Shown: piece by piece, positions 53,486-61,962 of the stretch
How positions within the stretch are numbered: the stretch's first letter is position 1
Layout: the number at the start of each line of letters is the position of its first letter
Source of the DNA: Fidelibacterota bacterium
GTDB lineage: Bacteria; Fidelibacterota; UBA8477; JABMPR01
Assembly: GCA_016784025.1 (NCBI GenBank)
Contig: JADHVL010000003.1
Span: 62,001-126,000 of the forward strand
DNA length: 64,000 nt
Direction: 5' to 3'
Notes under the pieces: model-generated
What the model saw: the letters and a program-made list of their open reading frames with translations, nothing else
Told to the model about the DNA's origin: nothing
The model's database searches: none
Program-made: the position numbers and the translations under genes

Positions 53486-54079
53486 ATGAAAAAATTGATG
53501 ACACTGCTTGTAGCTTTGGGACTAATAGGGATGCTAAATCTTGCCTACGGGCAGACCTCCTATTCCACATCAAGGGCATCAGGAACCATCATGATTTCCG
53601 GATCCGGAACCTACCAGACTGACCTGAGTGAAGATTTAAGAGCATCCGACTGGGGGATTAACACGGATCTCGCCCTCTTTCTGTTTCCACAATTTGCTGC
53701 TGGAATTGATCTTGGTTATGGGAAGTCCATGCAGGAGCTGGATGACGTAGATGATCCAGATGTGGAGAAAATCATTACCTTGTCTCTGGGCCCAAGGGTT
53801 TATTTCTTTTTTGGTGGCAAGAAGAGTGAGTTAACCCCCTTTATCAAGGGTGGAGCCAACTATCTTGTGAATAAAAGACTCTTTAATGATGAAGAAATAT
53901 ATAGAGATGAATCTGAATTAGGTCTCGTTGCCAGCGCCGGTCTACTTTTAAACCTGGCCAAAAATGTGGGCCTCACAGTCGAAGCTGAATACAATTTTGA
54001 AAAAGGTACAGATGTTGATGATATCGATACCCAACAACTACTGGTAAAATTTGGCATTAGATCTTTTCTGGGAGAATAA
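53486..54079 (+). CDS. Outer-membrane beta-barrel protein (porin-like)
   Basis: 197 residues. The signal peptide MKKLMTLLVALGLIGMLNLA ends YGQT. The rest alternates hydrophobic and polar residues in about eight strands with acidic turns (GKSMQELDDVDDPDVEK). It ends LVKFGIRSFLGE, like OmpW/OmpA-barrel-type small proteins. AAAGGAGATATAT precedes the ATG, which lies 20 bases after the acidic DUF190 gene. It may share that gene's transcript. Confidence 0.75.
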   Translation: MKKLMTLLVALGLIGMLNLAYGQTSYSTSRASGTIMISGSGTYQTDLSEDLRASDWGINTDLALFLFPQFAAGIDLGYGKSMQELDDVDDPDVEKIITLSLGPRVYFFFGGKKSELTPFIKGGANYLVNKRLFNDEEIYRDESELGLVASAGLLLNLAKNVGLTVEAEYNFEKGTDVDDIDTQQLLVKFGIRSFLGE

Positions 54080-54084
54080 AATAA

Positions 54085-54119
54085 TTTCTGGACGTTGAGC
54101 TTGTCGACACGTCCAGAAA
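54085..54119. terminator. Hairpin after the outer-membrane protein gene
   Basis: TTTCTGGACGT (54085-54095) pairs perfectly with ACGTCCAGAAA (54109-54119) around a 13-base loop. There is no T run directly after, so it may be a repeat or an RNA-stabilising hairpin instead. A second, shorter stem with a T run lies at about 54167-54183. Confidence 0.45.
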
Positions 54120-54203
54120 AGAACCAATGGCTGAGCTAGCCAGTGCTGAGTTTATCGAAGTATCGAAGCCTTCGGCTCTTTTTATTAATTACTGGGATTA
54201 GAA

Positions 54204-55064
54204 ATGATATCAAGCTTTAACGAACTTCATCAACTGGTTAAGGGGTCCGCACCCAAACGGGTGGCCCTGGCTGCTGCTGAGGATCCAGTTCTCATTCAAG
54301 CGGCCATGAGAGCCCAGGAAGAAGGTCTTGCTCGCTTTGTCCTGTTTGGGGGTTCTCGAAAAATTGAATCCCTCATTCCCCCGGGAGTCACCAGCTTTGA
54401 AATCATCGATAGCCAAAATCCTGCAGTCGATGCGATTAAGTATATCCGCGCGAATAAAGCTGATTTGCTCATGAAGGGAAAAATTCAGACAGGAGATTTA
54501 CTGCGTGCCATTCTGGATCGGGATATGGGTTTGCGACAAGGTGAACTTTTAAATCATATAGCAGTCATCGAGTCTCCCCATTATCATAAATTGCTCTTTA
54601 TCAGTGATGGAGGGATAAATCTTCATCTAGATGAAAATGTGTACCGACAAATGGTCGCAAATATTACTCATTATCTCAAGTTGTTGGGTTTTGAAAGACC
54701 TCATTTTGGAATGATGACTCTGGTTGAAACGGTGAGCGAGAAAATTCCAGAGACGATTATAGCCCAAAAAGTAGTTGAAGCTTTGTCAAAAACGGTCTCG
54801 ATTGAAGGACCCATAGCACCTGATGTGGCACTATCCCGTGAGGCAGCCATCAAAAAGGGGTTGGATTCTGAAATCGCTGGAGAAATTGATGTCTTTCTTA
54901 TGCCCAATACAACAGCGGCCAATCATCTCGTGAAGGGGCTATCAGCTCTTGGGGGATGCAAGGTTGGTGGGGTAATCGTGGGAGCCAGCGTTCCAGTGAT
55001 TCTTTTAAGTCGCGCAGACGATGCAGAGACGAAATATCGCTCAATCCTGCTAGGCCTGGTATAG
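54204..55064 (+). CDS. ptb: Phosphate butyryltransferase/phosphotransacetylase family
   Basis: 286 residues. The family transfers an acyl group between CoA and phosphate. Blocks that fit Ptb: KADLLMKGKIQTGDLLRAIL, LNHIAVIESPHYHKLLFISD and GGINLHLDEN, then GPIAPDVALSREAAIKKG and DVFLMPNTTAANHLVKGL. The size fits Ptb (about 300) rather than Pta (330 or more). Butyrate kinase usually follows ptb but is absent here; an IS element begins 96 bases downstream. The acyl group used could be branched or straight. Confidence 0.85.
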   Translation: MISSFNELHQLVKGSAPKRVALAAAEDPVLIQAAMRAQEEGLARFVLFGGSRKIESLIPPGVTSFEIIDSQNPAVDAIKYIRANKADLLMKGKIQTGDLLRAILDRDMGLRQGELLNHIAVIESPHYHKLLFISDGGINLHLDENVYRQMVANITHYLKLLGFERPHFGMMTLVETVSEKIPETIIAQKVVEALSKTVSIEGPIAPDVALSREAAIKKGLDSEIAGEIDVFLMPNTTAANHLVKGLSALGGCKVGGVIVGASVPVILLSRADDAETKYRSILLGLV

Positions 55065-55160
55065 GGGAATAGAGGAACCCAGGTGATAGAGACTACACGA
55101 GTGACTTGAAACATGGCAATTAAGATTAGGCTGCATACTCTATTGAAGTGAGGTCCGGTT

Positions 55161-56486
55161 TCAAGACATGGGTAACACAATAATGTCAAGACATAGGTAA
55201 CACATTATTGGGTTAAACTGGGTCAACACCGATAAAAGGAGGTTGCCCATGCCCTGGAAGGAGCGGTTAATAATGGAGGAGCGCAAGAGATTCATTCACG
55301 CGATTATGGAGTCCAAGCAGTCATTTAATGCCACCTGTCTTGAGTTTGGGATCAGCCGAAAAACGGGCTATAAGTGGCTACACCGATTTGAAGATGGTGG
55401 ATACCCCGGTTTGGAAGATCAAAGCCGACGTCCCAACTCCGCCCCTGGTCAGTTGCCAGAGGGAATAGTCTGTGATCTGATCAAGCTAAAACTTGCTCAC
55501 AGCAGCTGGGGACCCAAGAAGATCCATACACTATTTTCTCGGATTCATGGGGAGACCACTCCCAGTCTAAGCAGCGTAAATCGGATATTTATGAAGGCCG
55601 GATTGGTTAAAAGACGACGTGTTCGTAAAACCTCCAGTGGTCGGTTGACAAGTAGTATTCGTATACAGTCACCCAACGATGTTTGGACCATTGATTTTAA
55701 GGGTTGGTGGCGAACTCGTGCCAGGGATCGGTTTGAGCCGCTGACAGTGAGAGATGCTTACAGTCGCTACTTGCTGGAGGCACGGTCATTACCTGACACG
55801 ACAACAACATCGGTGCAACAGGCCTTTGAGAGACTCTTCAAGGAGTATGGCTTGCCTCGGGTGATCCACAGTGACAATGGTGCTCCCTTTGCTTCCAGAT
55901 CCAATGTCCGAGGTATCAGCAAATTATCGGCATGGCTTATCTCTCTGGGCATTCATATTCATCATTCCCGACCAGGACACCCCCAGGACAATGGTGGTCA
56001 CGAGCGCATGCACAAAGATTTAAAGGAAGAAGTACAGGTCAGATATTTAGGGGATGCCAAGCTGTATCAGGCGGAGCTGGATAGGTGGCGGGATGAATTT
56101 AATACCATACGCCCCCACGAAGCCCTGGGGATGAAAACCCCGGCAGAAATCTATCATCCATCAGAACGAAAATACAAGGTGGCACCTGACCGAATTGAGT
56201 ATCCGAGTGATTATCAGGTACGGAAGGTCTCGGCGTATGGTGAGATAAAGATTAAGGGGAATAATTACTTTATTACAACAGCTCTACGAAAGTACATGCT
56301 GGGGTTGAAAGTGGTGAATGCATCTCAAATGGCAGTCTATTTTGCATCAGTATTCCTGGGCAAGGTCGATCTGGAGACTGTCTCATTTACACCCTATCAG
56401 AATGAAATGAGTTTTGAAAAATAAATGGATGACAAAATGAAAAGTGTTACCTATGTTGAGAGACAAAAGTGTTACCTATGTCCTGA
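55161..56486 (+). mobile_element. IS481-like insertion sequence, apparently intact
   Basis: 1,326 bases with one transposase gene. The outer ends are TCAAGACATGGGTAACAC (55161-55178) and GTGTTACCTATGTCCTGA (56469-56486), inverted repeats with few mismatches. Each end has a second inner copy exactly 25 bases in (55186-55203; 56444-56459). I could not identify a clear target duplication. It lies between ptb and a 7-bp minisatellite and breaks no visible gene. Confidence 0.85.
55249..56424 (+). CDS. IS481-family transposase (DDE)
   Basis: 391 residues. An N-terminal helix-turn-helix (FNATCLEFGISRKTGYKWLH) is followed by a second DNA-binding region (SSWGPKKIHTLFSRIHGE). The rve integrase domain has the catalytic acids in VWTIDFKGW (Asp), VIHSDNGAPF (Asp) and DNGGHERMHKDLKEE (Glu). 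A roughly 75-residue tail comes after the domain. All three acids are present, so the enzyme may be active. AAGGAGG lies 7 bases before the ATG at 55249; a TTG two codons earlier is less likely. Confidence 0.9.
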   Translation: MPWKERLIMEERKRFIHAIMESKQSFNATCLEFGISRKTGYKWLHRFEDGGYPGLEDQSRRPNSAPGQLPEGIVCDLIKLKLAHSSWGPKKIHTLFSRIHGETTPSLSSVNRIFMKAGLVKRRRVRKTSSGRLTSSIRIQSPNDVWTIDFKGWWRTRARDRFEPLTVRDAYSRYLLEARSLPDTTTTSVQQAFERLFKEYGLPRVIHSDNGAPFASRSNVRGISKLSAWLISLGIHIHHSRPGHPQDNGGHERMHKDLKEEVQVRYLGDAKLYQAELDRWRDEFNTIRPHEALGMKTPAEIYHPSERKYKVAPDRIEYPSDYQVRKVSAYGEIKIKGNNYFITTALRKYMLGLKVVNASQMAVYFASVFLGKVDLETVSFTPYQNEMSFEK

Positions 56487-56502
56487 TTTTACCGTGATTT
56501 TC

Positions 56503-56565
56503 CTTAGACCTTAGACCTTAGACCTTAGACCTTAGACCTTAGACCTTAGACCTTAGACCTTAGAC
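56503..56565. repeat. 7-bp minisatellite, nine perfect CTTAGAC units
   Basis: The unit CTTAGAC repeats nine times without a change over 63 bases. It begins 17 bases after the right end of the IS and ends 24 bases before the stop codon of the aldolase gene on the other strand. A tract of this kind can change length by slippage. Confidence 0.95.
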
Positions 56566-56589
56566 TTTCGCCCTTGTACCTCACCACCC

Positions 56590-57234
56590 TTAGTCCCTCT
56601 GAACCAGCCCAACTCCTTCAGTTTCAAACTGTTTAACGGCTTCATCACTTAAGGGATGTCGGGACATATCCATAAGCGTTGAATAGGGCAATGTGAGGTG
56701 GTGCGCTCCTGCTAAAAATGCCAGGGTCGCTTCATCAGGTGATTTCAAGCTGGCAGCCAGAAGCTTGGTTTGACTGTCTTTCAATATTGCAGCAATATCT
56801 TCAATCAATTTTAATCCATCACCCATAAGTCTTGTGGCTCTATTTACATAAACTGCCAGGTATTGTGCACCGGCTTCTCGTGCGACCAGGGCTTGGGCAG
56901 GTGAATAGATGGCTGTGGGACAACAGGGTATGCGAGAGGATAGTTCTGAACACAGTCTGAATCCTAAATCAGTGGGAGGTAATTTAATTACCAGTTGCTT
57001 CTCCAGGAGTTCCAGAGTCTGGTGGGCTTCGGCAATAGATGATTCAAAGCTATTTGAAGTCAATTGATAAAAGATAGGTCCATCATTCAATTTTCGAAGG
57101 GCTACGAATAAGGCTTTGAGCTCCAGATCTGATTGAGCCAGTAGCAGTGGGTTGGTTGTGATACCCTGAACCCACCCCAGTTCCAGAGCTGTTTTTATCT
57201 GTATCAGATTTGCTGAATCGATAAAAATGGACAT
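56590..57234 (-). CDS. Transaldolase / fructose-6-phosphate aldolase (TalC-like)
   Basis: 214 residues, the usual length for TalC/FSA. Class I aldolase residues: Asp6 in FIDSAN, GITTNPLL (Asn28) and the Schiff-base Lys84 in LVIKLPPTDLG. The next blocks, PTAIYSPAQALVAREAGAQY and LAVYVNRATRLMGDG, are in family order. It catalyses either transaldolase or F6P aldolase chemistry; the residues seen do not decide. The ATG is at 57232-57234 on the minus strand. Confidence 0.85.
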   Translation of the reverse strand: MSIFIDSANLIQIKTALELGWVQGITTNPLLLAQSDLELKALFVALRKLNDGPIFYQLTSNSFESSIAEAHQTLELLEKQLVIKLPPTDLGFRLCSELSSRIPCCPTAIYSPAQALVAREAGAQYLAVYVNRATRLMGDGLKLIEDIAAILKDSQTKLLAASLKSPDEATLAFLAGAHHLTLPYSTLMDMSRHPLSDEAVKQFETEGVGLVQRD

Positions 57235-57324
57235 ATCTCTTCTCTCCTCTTCTTTCAGCTTCGTTTCACTCCGTGGTTGTGTCCCAATCTTTCATCTCAG
57301 AGCATCAAATCAAAATATTATTTG

Positions 57325-58596
57325 ATGCCAGCCACGGATTACATTCCAGGCATGCAGAGTTCAAGTCCACAACAGATTCATACGCGCAATACCATACTTA
57401 ATGCATCTGGCGAGGGCTTGTGGGGTTTTGCCATGGCGTTTCATAATATGAATTCAGTCATCCCCATGTTTTTAGCTCAATTGGGGGCTTCGGCATTTGT
57501 CATTGGTCTCATACCCGGTGGATTTATTTTACTGGTGGCTGTACCACAAATACTATCTGCCACACTTTTTCGAAACTCTCCCCACATAAAAAAATTGAAC
57601 GTTGGTCTCCATTTTGCCATGGCTCCCATAGCGTTCATGATTGGTCTGGCTTTTTACCAATTTGAATTTGTCGGTCAAACAGGAATCATGGTTTATTTGA
57701 TTCTTTGGGTGATCTGGTCTCTGGGGGTGGGCTTTTTGGTGCCTGTTTGGGCTGATTTTCTGGCTTCGGTCACTGTTGCGGGACGCCGGGGACGATTTTT
57801 TGGAATTACATTCACAGTGAATGCCATTTGTGGAATGGTGGGAGGCTATGTTCTTAAGGAAGTATTGGCAATTGAGACCTTAAGCTTTCCACGAAATTTC
57901 GGTACAGCCTTTTTGATCATGACAGGGGCTGTTCTGGTTGGAAATGTCTTCTTTATTTTCATGCGGGTTATTCATCTTCCTTCAGTAAATACTGAAAAGG
58001 TTGAGAGATGGTGGCGGCGCTTGAAAGCCATTTACATGGATGATAAGAATTTTCGCCATTATGTATACAGCCGTGCGCTGGCAGCAGCCACGATGATGCC
58101 CCTGGCTTTCTATGGAGTCGATCTGCAGGATCGCTTTGATCTGCCCCTGAGCGCCGCGGGAACCTTCACCTTCTTCCTGGTGGTAGGTCAGGCCATCTTC
58201 AATATCGTCTTTGGGTATCTTGGAGACCTCTTCGGTCGTAAAATTGCAATCAGCGGGTTTTTTGTTGGTCATTTGCTGGCAGGTTTGACTGCCATCCTGG
58301 CCTCTGAACCCTGGATGGCATATCTGGTGTTTGTTTTTATAGGCATGGGCTTTGGAGCAGGACAGTCTTCGTTTATGGTTTTTGTCTATGAGTTCGCCGG
58401 GGAAAAGGGTGACCGGAAATTCTATTATGCTGCTCTGGATACAGCCATCGCGCCATTTATCATTATATATATCTCCATTGCTGGATTGATCGTCGAAACT
58501 CTGGGGACCACTTCTCTCTACACGCTAAGTCTGGGATGTGTACTTCTCGGCCTGTTTGTTTTTATTTACAAAGTCAAGGCTCCAGCTACCACCTAA
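57325..58596 (+). CDS. MFS transporter
   Basis: About 423 residues with 12 predicted helices. The loop between helices 2 and 3 (LFRNSPHIKKLN) and GRRGRFFGITFTVNAI fit the major facilitator superfamily. A later VFGYLGDLFGRKIAISGFFV block matches the A-like motif of the second half. The start is unsure: an ATG at 57325 or at 57352 is more likely than an upstream TTG. Substrate unknown. Confidence 0.8.
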   Translation: MPATDYIPGMQSSSPQQIHTRNTILNASGEGLWGFAMAFHNMNSVIPMFLAQLGASAFVIGLIPGGFILLVAVPQILSATLFRNSPHIKKLNVGLHFAMAPIAFMIGLAFYQFEFVGQTGIMVYLILWVIWSLGVGFLVPVWADFLASVTVAGRRGRFFGITFTVNAICGMVGGYVLKEVLAIETLSFPRNFGTAFLIMTGAVLVGNVFFIFMRVIHLPSVNTEKVERWWRRLKAIYMDDKNFRHYVYSRALAAATMMPLAFYGVDLQDRFDLPLSAAGTFTFFLVVGQAIFNIVFGYLGDLFGRKIAISGFFVGHLLAGLTAILASEPWMAYLVFVFIGMGFGAGQSSFMVFVYEFAGEKGDRKFYYAALDTAIAPFIIIYISIAGLIVETLGTTSLYTLSLGCVLLGLFVFIYKVKAPATT

Positions 58597-58660
58597 CCTC
58601 AAATACCAAAAACCTGGAGGGTATTGATAAGCAGAAGGATGCTTCGTTTTTATTGTTAAA

Positions 58661-58676
58661 ACGCGCATAACGCGCA
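58661..58676. promoter_or_regulatory. Direct repeat ACGCGCA x2, candidate operator
   Basis: ACGCGCA occurs at 58661-58667 and 58670-58676, a 9-base period, about 90 bases before the TonB receptor gene. A similar pair lies before the CarH-like gene (61056-61071). It could be the binding site of that regulator. Confidence 0.35.
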
Positions 58677-58766
58677 AATATGTTGTTCTGGAGCAATTCA
58701 TGTCTATATTTGTCATGTATAAAGAGAACAACTGACAGATTTGACAATGAATATCGGAGTTTGAAA

Positions 58767-61034
58767 ATGAAAAATTTAGTATTGAGCATCCTATTATTTA
58801 GCGCCACCACCCTTTGGAGTCAGGGAAGCAATTCCATCCAGGGCAAGGTGATGGATGAAACAACCCAACAGCCAATTATTGGTGCAAATGTAATTGTAGA
58901 AGATGCCAATCGCGGCTCGGCAACAGATGTAGATGGCAATTTTTATATCCCGTCCATATCAGTTGGTACCTATCGCTTACGTGTTGACTATATCGGTTAT
59001 ACCTCACGGATCATCAGTGACGTTGTGGTAAAGTCTAACAGACCAGCTGTGATCAATATTGAATTGCAGGAAACCATCCTTAAGCTAGAGGCTGCTGTGG
59101 TAGTTGCCGAATACTTTACCAAAAGTCCTGATACACCATCCAGCACACAGGTGCAGTCAAGTGAGGAGATCAGAAGATTGCCTGGTGGCTTTGAAGATGT
59201 TGTCCGGGCGATTTCAATACTCCCAGGTGTGGCCCAGGCTGATGGTGGCCGTAATGATCTAATTGTTCGTGGTGGAGCCCCAAGCGAAAACCTGTATATC
59301 ATCGACAATATTGAAGTCCCTAACATTAACCACTTTGGAACCCAGGGTGCCAGTGGGGGTCCCCAGAGTTATGTAAATCTGGATTTTGTGGATGAAACAT
59401 CTTTCTCAACCGGTGGTTTTACTGCTAAATATGGTGATCGCCTCAGCTCAGTTCTGGATATCTCATTGCGTGAGGGTCTCAGTGATCAACTCGCTTCCAA
59501 GATAACCATCTCAGCCAGTCAGTTTGGCTTCAACCTGGAAGGTGCTTTACCACAAAATGGTAATTTTCTTTTCTCAGCGCGTCGTAGTTATCTAGACTTT
59601 CTGTTTAAGGCTGCAGGATTTGGTTTTGTACCGGAGTATTGGGATTTTCTTACAAAAGCCACCTTCGATTTGAATCAAACAGATCAGATTACCTTCCTGG
59701 GTATTGCTGCCTTGAATAATGTGAAGTGGTTTAATGAAACCAAAGAGCAGCGCAATTCAAATAGCCAGATTCTGGGAAGTAACCAACAGCAGTTCGTCGC
59801 CGGAATCAACTACAGACATTTAATGAGTTCTGGTATCTTTACAACTAGCCTGAGTCAGGTAAATGTGGAATATGATTTTCTCCAAAGGAATGCTGATTTA
59901 ACCCCCATTTTCAGCAACAGCAGTTATGATCGTCAAACTTCCCTCAAATCAGATTTGACCTGGAAATTGAACAAATCGCTGCGCCTCAGTACAGGAGGAA
60001 AATTAAGCCGAGTAGATTTTTACTCAGATCTGGTTCTCAACCAAAACGATATCCCTGGGGTTGGCACCTTAAGTATTGAAGAGGAGTATGCAAAAGTCGG
60101 TTACAAATCGGGTGTTTATGGACAACTGTCCCAGCGATTCTTGCGCTTCAATTACACTGCCGGCTTGCGTGTAGATCACTCAACTTTTTTAGATGCAGCG
60201 CCAGTGCTTTCACCCCGTTTTTCCATGAACTATAAGTTGAGCGGTGATCTCTCGGTTTCGACCAGTGTGGGGAGATACAACCAATATCCAAGCACGATCT
60301 GGCTGGTTTCCAATGAGACCAACCGCGATCTTGATCCTATTCAAGCTGATCAGCTTGTTTTGGGTCTGGAATACCTCTGGCGTTCAGATACAAAAGTCAC
60401 TCTGGAAGCTTATACCAAACAATACAGTAAGTACCCAGTCAGCCTGACTCGCGATTATCTTGTCATGGTGAACACCGGTGCTGGATTTGGTGGTTCAACA
60501 GAGGGTTTTGCTTCCTTTGGTGTTGATCCGCTAAGTAGCGAAGGTACAGGCTGGGCACATGGTCTTGAATTCTTTGTCCAGAAAAAGATGTCTGAAGTTC
60601 CCTGTTACGGCACCATCAGTATGAGTTATAACCAATCCATGTTTAAAGCATTGGATGGCATCGAACGTCCAGGGAGTTTTGACCAGACCTGGATCATGAA
60701 TCTGGGTGGTGGATACGTTTTCAATGAAAAATGGGAGTTTAGCACTAAGTTCCGCTATGCTTCTGGTCGCCCCTACACACCCATAAATGATTCAGGAATG
60801 CAGATAACAGAAGCGTACAATGCCCTCCGCCTGGATGCTAATCATAATCTGGATGTTCGGTTGGATCGTCGCTGGACCAATAAAGGCTGGGGATTGATCA
60901 CTTACATTGATGTTCAGAATGTTTATAACCGCAAGTCATCTTCTGCACCATCATTTGACCCCAATACTGGTGAAGTGGCTGAGAATCAAGGCTTTGGAAT
61001 CTTGCCCACTATCGGAATAAGTGCTGAAATTTAA
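58767..61034 (+). CDS. TonB-dependent receptor with N-terminal carboxypeptidase-regulatory domain
   Basis: 755 residues. The signal peptide MKNLVLSILLFSATTLWSQG is followed by a CarboxypepD-regulatory domain (about 22-105). The plug has SSEEIRRLPGGFEDVVRAIS, NDLIVRGGAPSENLYIIDNI and VPNINHFGTQGASGG. The barrel then runs to a C-terminal LPTIGISAEI. The ATG at 58767 (GAGTTTGAAA upstream) is the start that gives the signal peptide. The CarH-like regulator starts 41 bases after its stop. The ligand is unknown; cobalamin would fit that neighbour, but the receptor has no feature that proves it. Confidence 0.88.
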   Translation: MKNLVLSILLFSATTLWSQGSNSIQGKVMDETTQQPIIGANVIVEDANRGSATDVDGNFYIPSISVGTYRLRVDYIGYTSRIISDVVVKSNRPAVINIELQETILKLEAAVVVAEYFTKSPDTPSSTQVQSSEEIRRLPGGFEDVVRAISILPGVAQADGGRNDLIVRGGAPSENLYIIDNIEVPNINHFGTQGASGGPQSYVNLDFVDETSFSTGGFTAKYGDRLSSVLDISLREGLSDQLASKITISASQFGFNLEGALPQNGNFLFSARRSYLDFLFKAAGFGFVPEYWDFLTKATFDLNQTDQITFLGIAALNNVKWFNETKEQRNSNSQILGSNQQQFVAGINYRHLMSSGIFTTSLSQVNVEYDFLQRNADLTPIFSNSSYDRQTSLKSDLTWKLNKSLRLSTGGKLSRVDFYSDLVLNQNDIPGVGTLSIEEEYAKVGYKSGVYGQLSQRFLRFNYTAGLRVDHSTFLDAAPVLSPRFSMNYKLSGDLSVSTSVGRYNQYPSTIWLVSNETNRDLDPIQADQLVLGLEYLWRSDTKVTLEAYTKQYSKYPVSLTRDYLVMVNTGAGFGGSTEGFASFGVDPLSSEGTGWAHGLEFFVQKKMSEVPCYGTISMSYNQSMFKALDGIERPGSFDQTWIMNLGGGYVFNEKWEFSTKFRYASGRPYTPINDSGMQITEAYNALRLDANHNLDVRLDRRWTNKGWGLITYIDVQNVYNRKSSSAPSFDPNTGEVAENQGFGILPTIGISAEI

Positions 61035-61055
61035 AAGTTACTAATTATCTTAAAA

Positions 61056-61071
61056 ACGCGCAAAAGGCGAA
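61056..61071. promoter_or_regulatory. Direct repeat ACGCGCA/AGGCGAA overlapping the RBS of the CarH-like gene
   Basis: ACGCGCA (61056-61062) and AGGCGAA (61065-61071) have the same 9-base period as the pair at 58661. The second copy overlaps the likely Shine-Dalgarno. Self-regulation is a possible reading. Confidence 0.3.
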
Positions 61072-61075
61072 TTTT

Positions 61076-61957
61076 ATGATGAAACCCTCAGAACAGTCCA
61101 GCTCCTATTTAAGCAGTGTTGATGTTGCCCGCATTCTGGACGTTAATGTGGCAACAGTGAAGCGATGGACTGAAGCGGGAAAACTGGATTGTGTAAAAAC
61201 TGCCGGGGGACACAGGAAGTTCCTCATGCGACATCTTGCGGCCTTCGCCATTGAGCACCAGAAGTATGCTCAACATCTGCCATTGATCCCTTTTGGAAGT
61301 GAACTGAATCTTGATCTAAATGCTGAATTACTCAGAGGTGAATTCAAAGAGCTGATTCCCTTTTTTCTTGAAAAAGCAATTCTTTGTGATTCCACGATCA
61401 TCCAAAATATTCTCAACAGCCTATATATGGTTCATCATGATCTAGTACTTATTTATGATGATCTCATCACGCCAGTTTTGCATGAAATCGGAAGCAAGTG
61501 GGAGCGAGGAGAACTCAGTATTACTGAAGAGCATCTGGCTTCACAAAGCATTCGAGATGCCATCATCAAAATGCAGGACATTGTTGTGAAACCCGAGATT
61601 CGTACCCAAAAAGCTTTTGTTCTGACCTTTAGTGAGGAGCTCCATGATATTCCAGCTAAAATGGTTCAACATCTTCTGGAAGTCCGTGGTTTTCAGGTAC
61701 TCTACAGTGGTCAAAGAACCCCTGCAGGAGAAACATCCAGTGTCTTTGAGTCTTTCCACCCTGAACGGGTTTATGTGTCCTCTATTTTTGTAGAAAATGC
61801 GGAGCAGTCTCAAGCCGAGTTCAAAGAACTTTTGGGATTGTGCCGAGCCAACAAGGCCGAGTTATTCGTTGGGGGTTCTGGGATTGACCAATTGAAAATA
61901 AAAGAAGATGATCAGTTACATCGCTTATGGACCTTTAAAGATGTCATGCAATCCTGA
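61076..61957 (+). CDS. MerR-type regulator with B12-binding domain (CarH/LitR-like)
   Basis: 293 residues. The MerR-like helix-turn-helix is YLSSVDVARILDVNVATVKR, then WTEAGKLDCVKTAGGHRKF. A helical bundle (about 85-170) has Trp142 and Glu152-His153, the Wx9EH motif of CarH that covers adenosylcobalamin. The Rossmann-like domain has ELHDIP with His190 in the place of the cobalt ligand of the (E/D)xHxxG motif; the last Gly is Pro here. CarH proteins repress genes in the dark and release DNA in light. B12 use is likely from these residues; light sensing is possible but unproven. Confidence 0.83.
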   Translation: MMKPSEQSSSYLSSVDVARILDVNVATVKRWTEAGKLDCVKTAGGHRKFLMRHLAAFAIEHQKYAQHLPLIPFGSELNLDLNAELLRGEFKELIPFFLEKAILCDSTIIQNILNSLYMVHHDLVLIYDDLITPVLHEIGSKWERGELSITEEHLASQSIRDAIIKMQDIVVKPEIRTQKAFVLTFSEELHDIPAKMVQHLLEVRGFQVLYSGQRTPAGETSSVFESFHPERVYVSSIFVENAEQSQAEFKELLGLCRANKAELFVGGSGIDQLKIKEDDQLHRLWTFKDVMQS

Positions 61958-61962
61958 ATGAA

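Noticed and set aside
55065-55160. Clear target-site duplication of the IS481-like element
   Set aside because: The bases next to 55161 and 56486 share only short T-rich similarity, which is too weak to claim.
56503-56565. CRISPR-like array
   Set aside because: The repeats are 7 bases, directly adjacent and without spacers; no cas genes are near.
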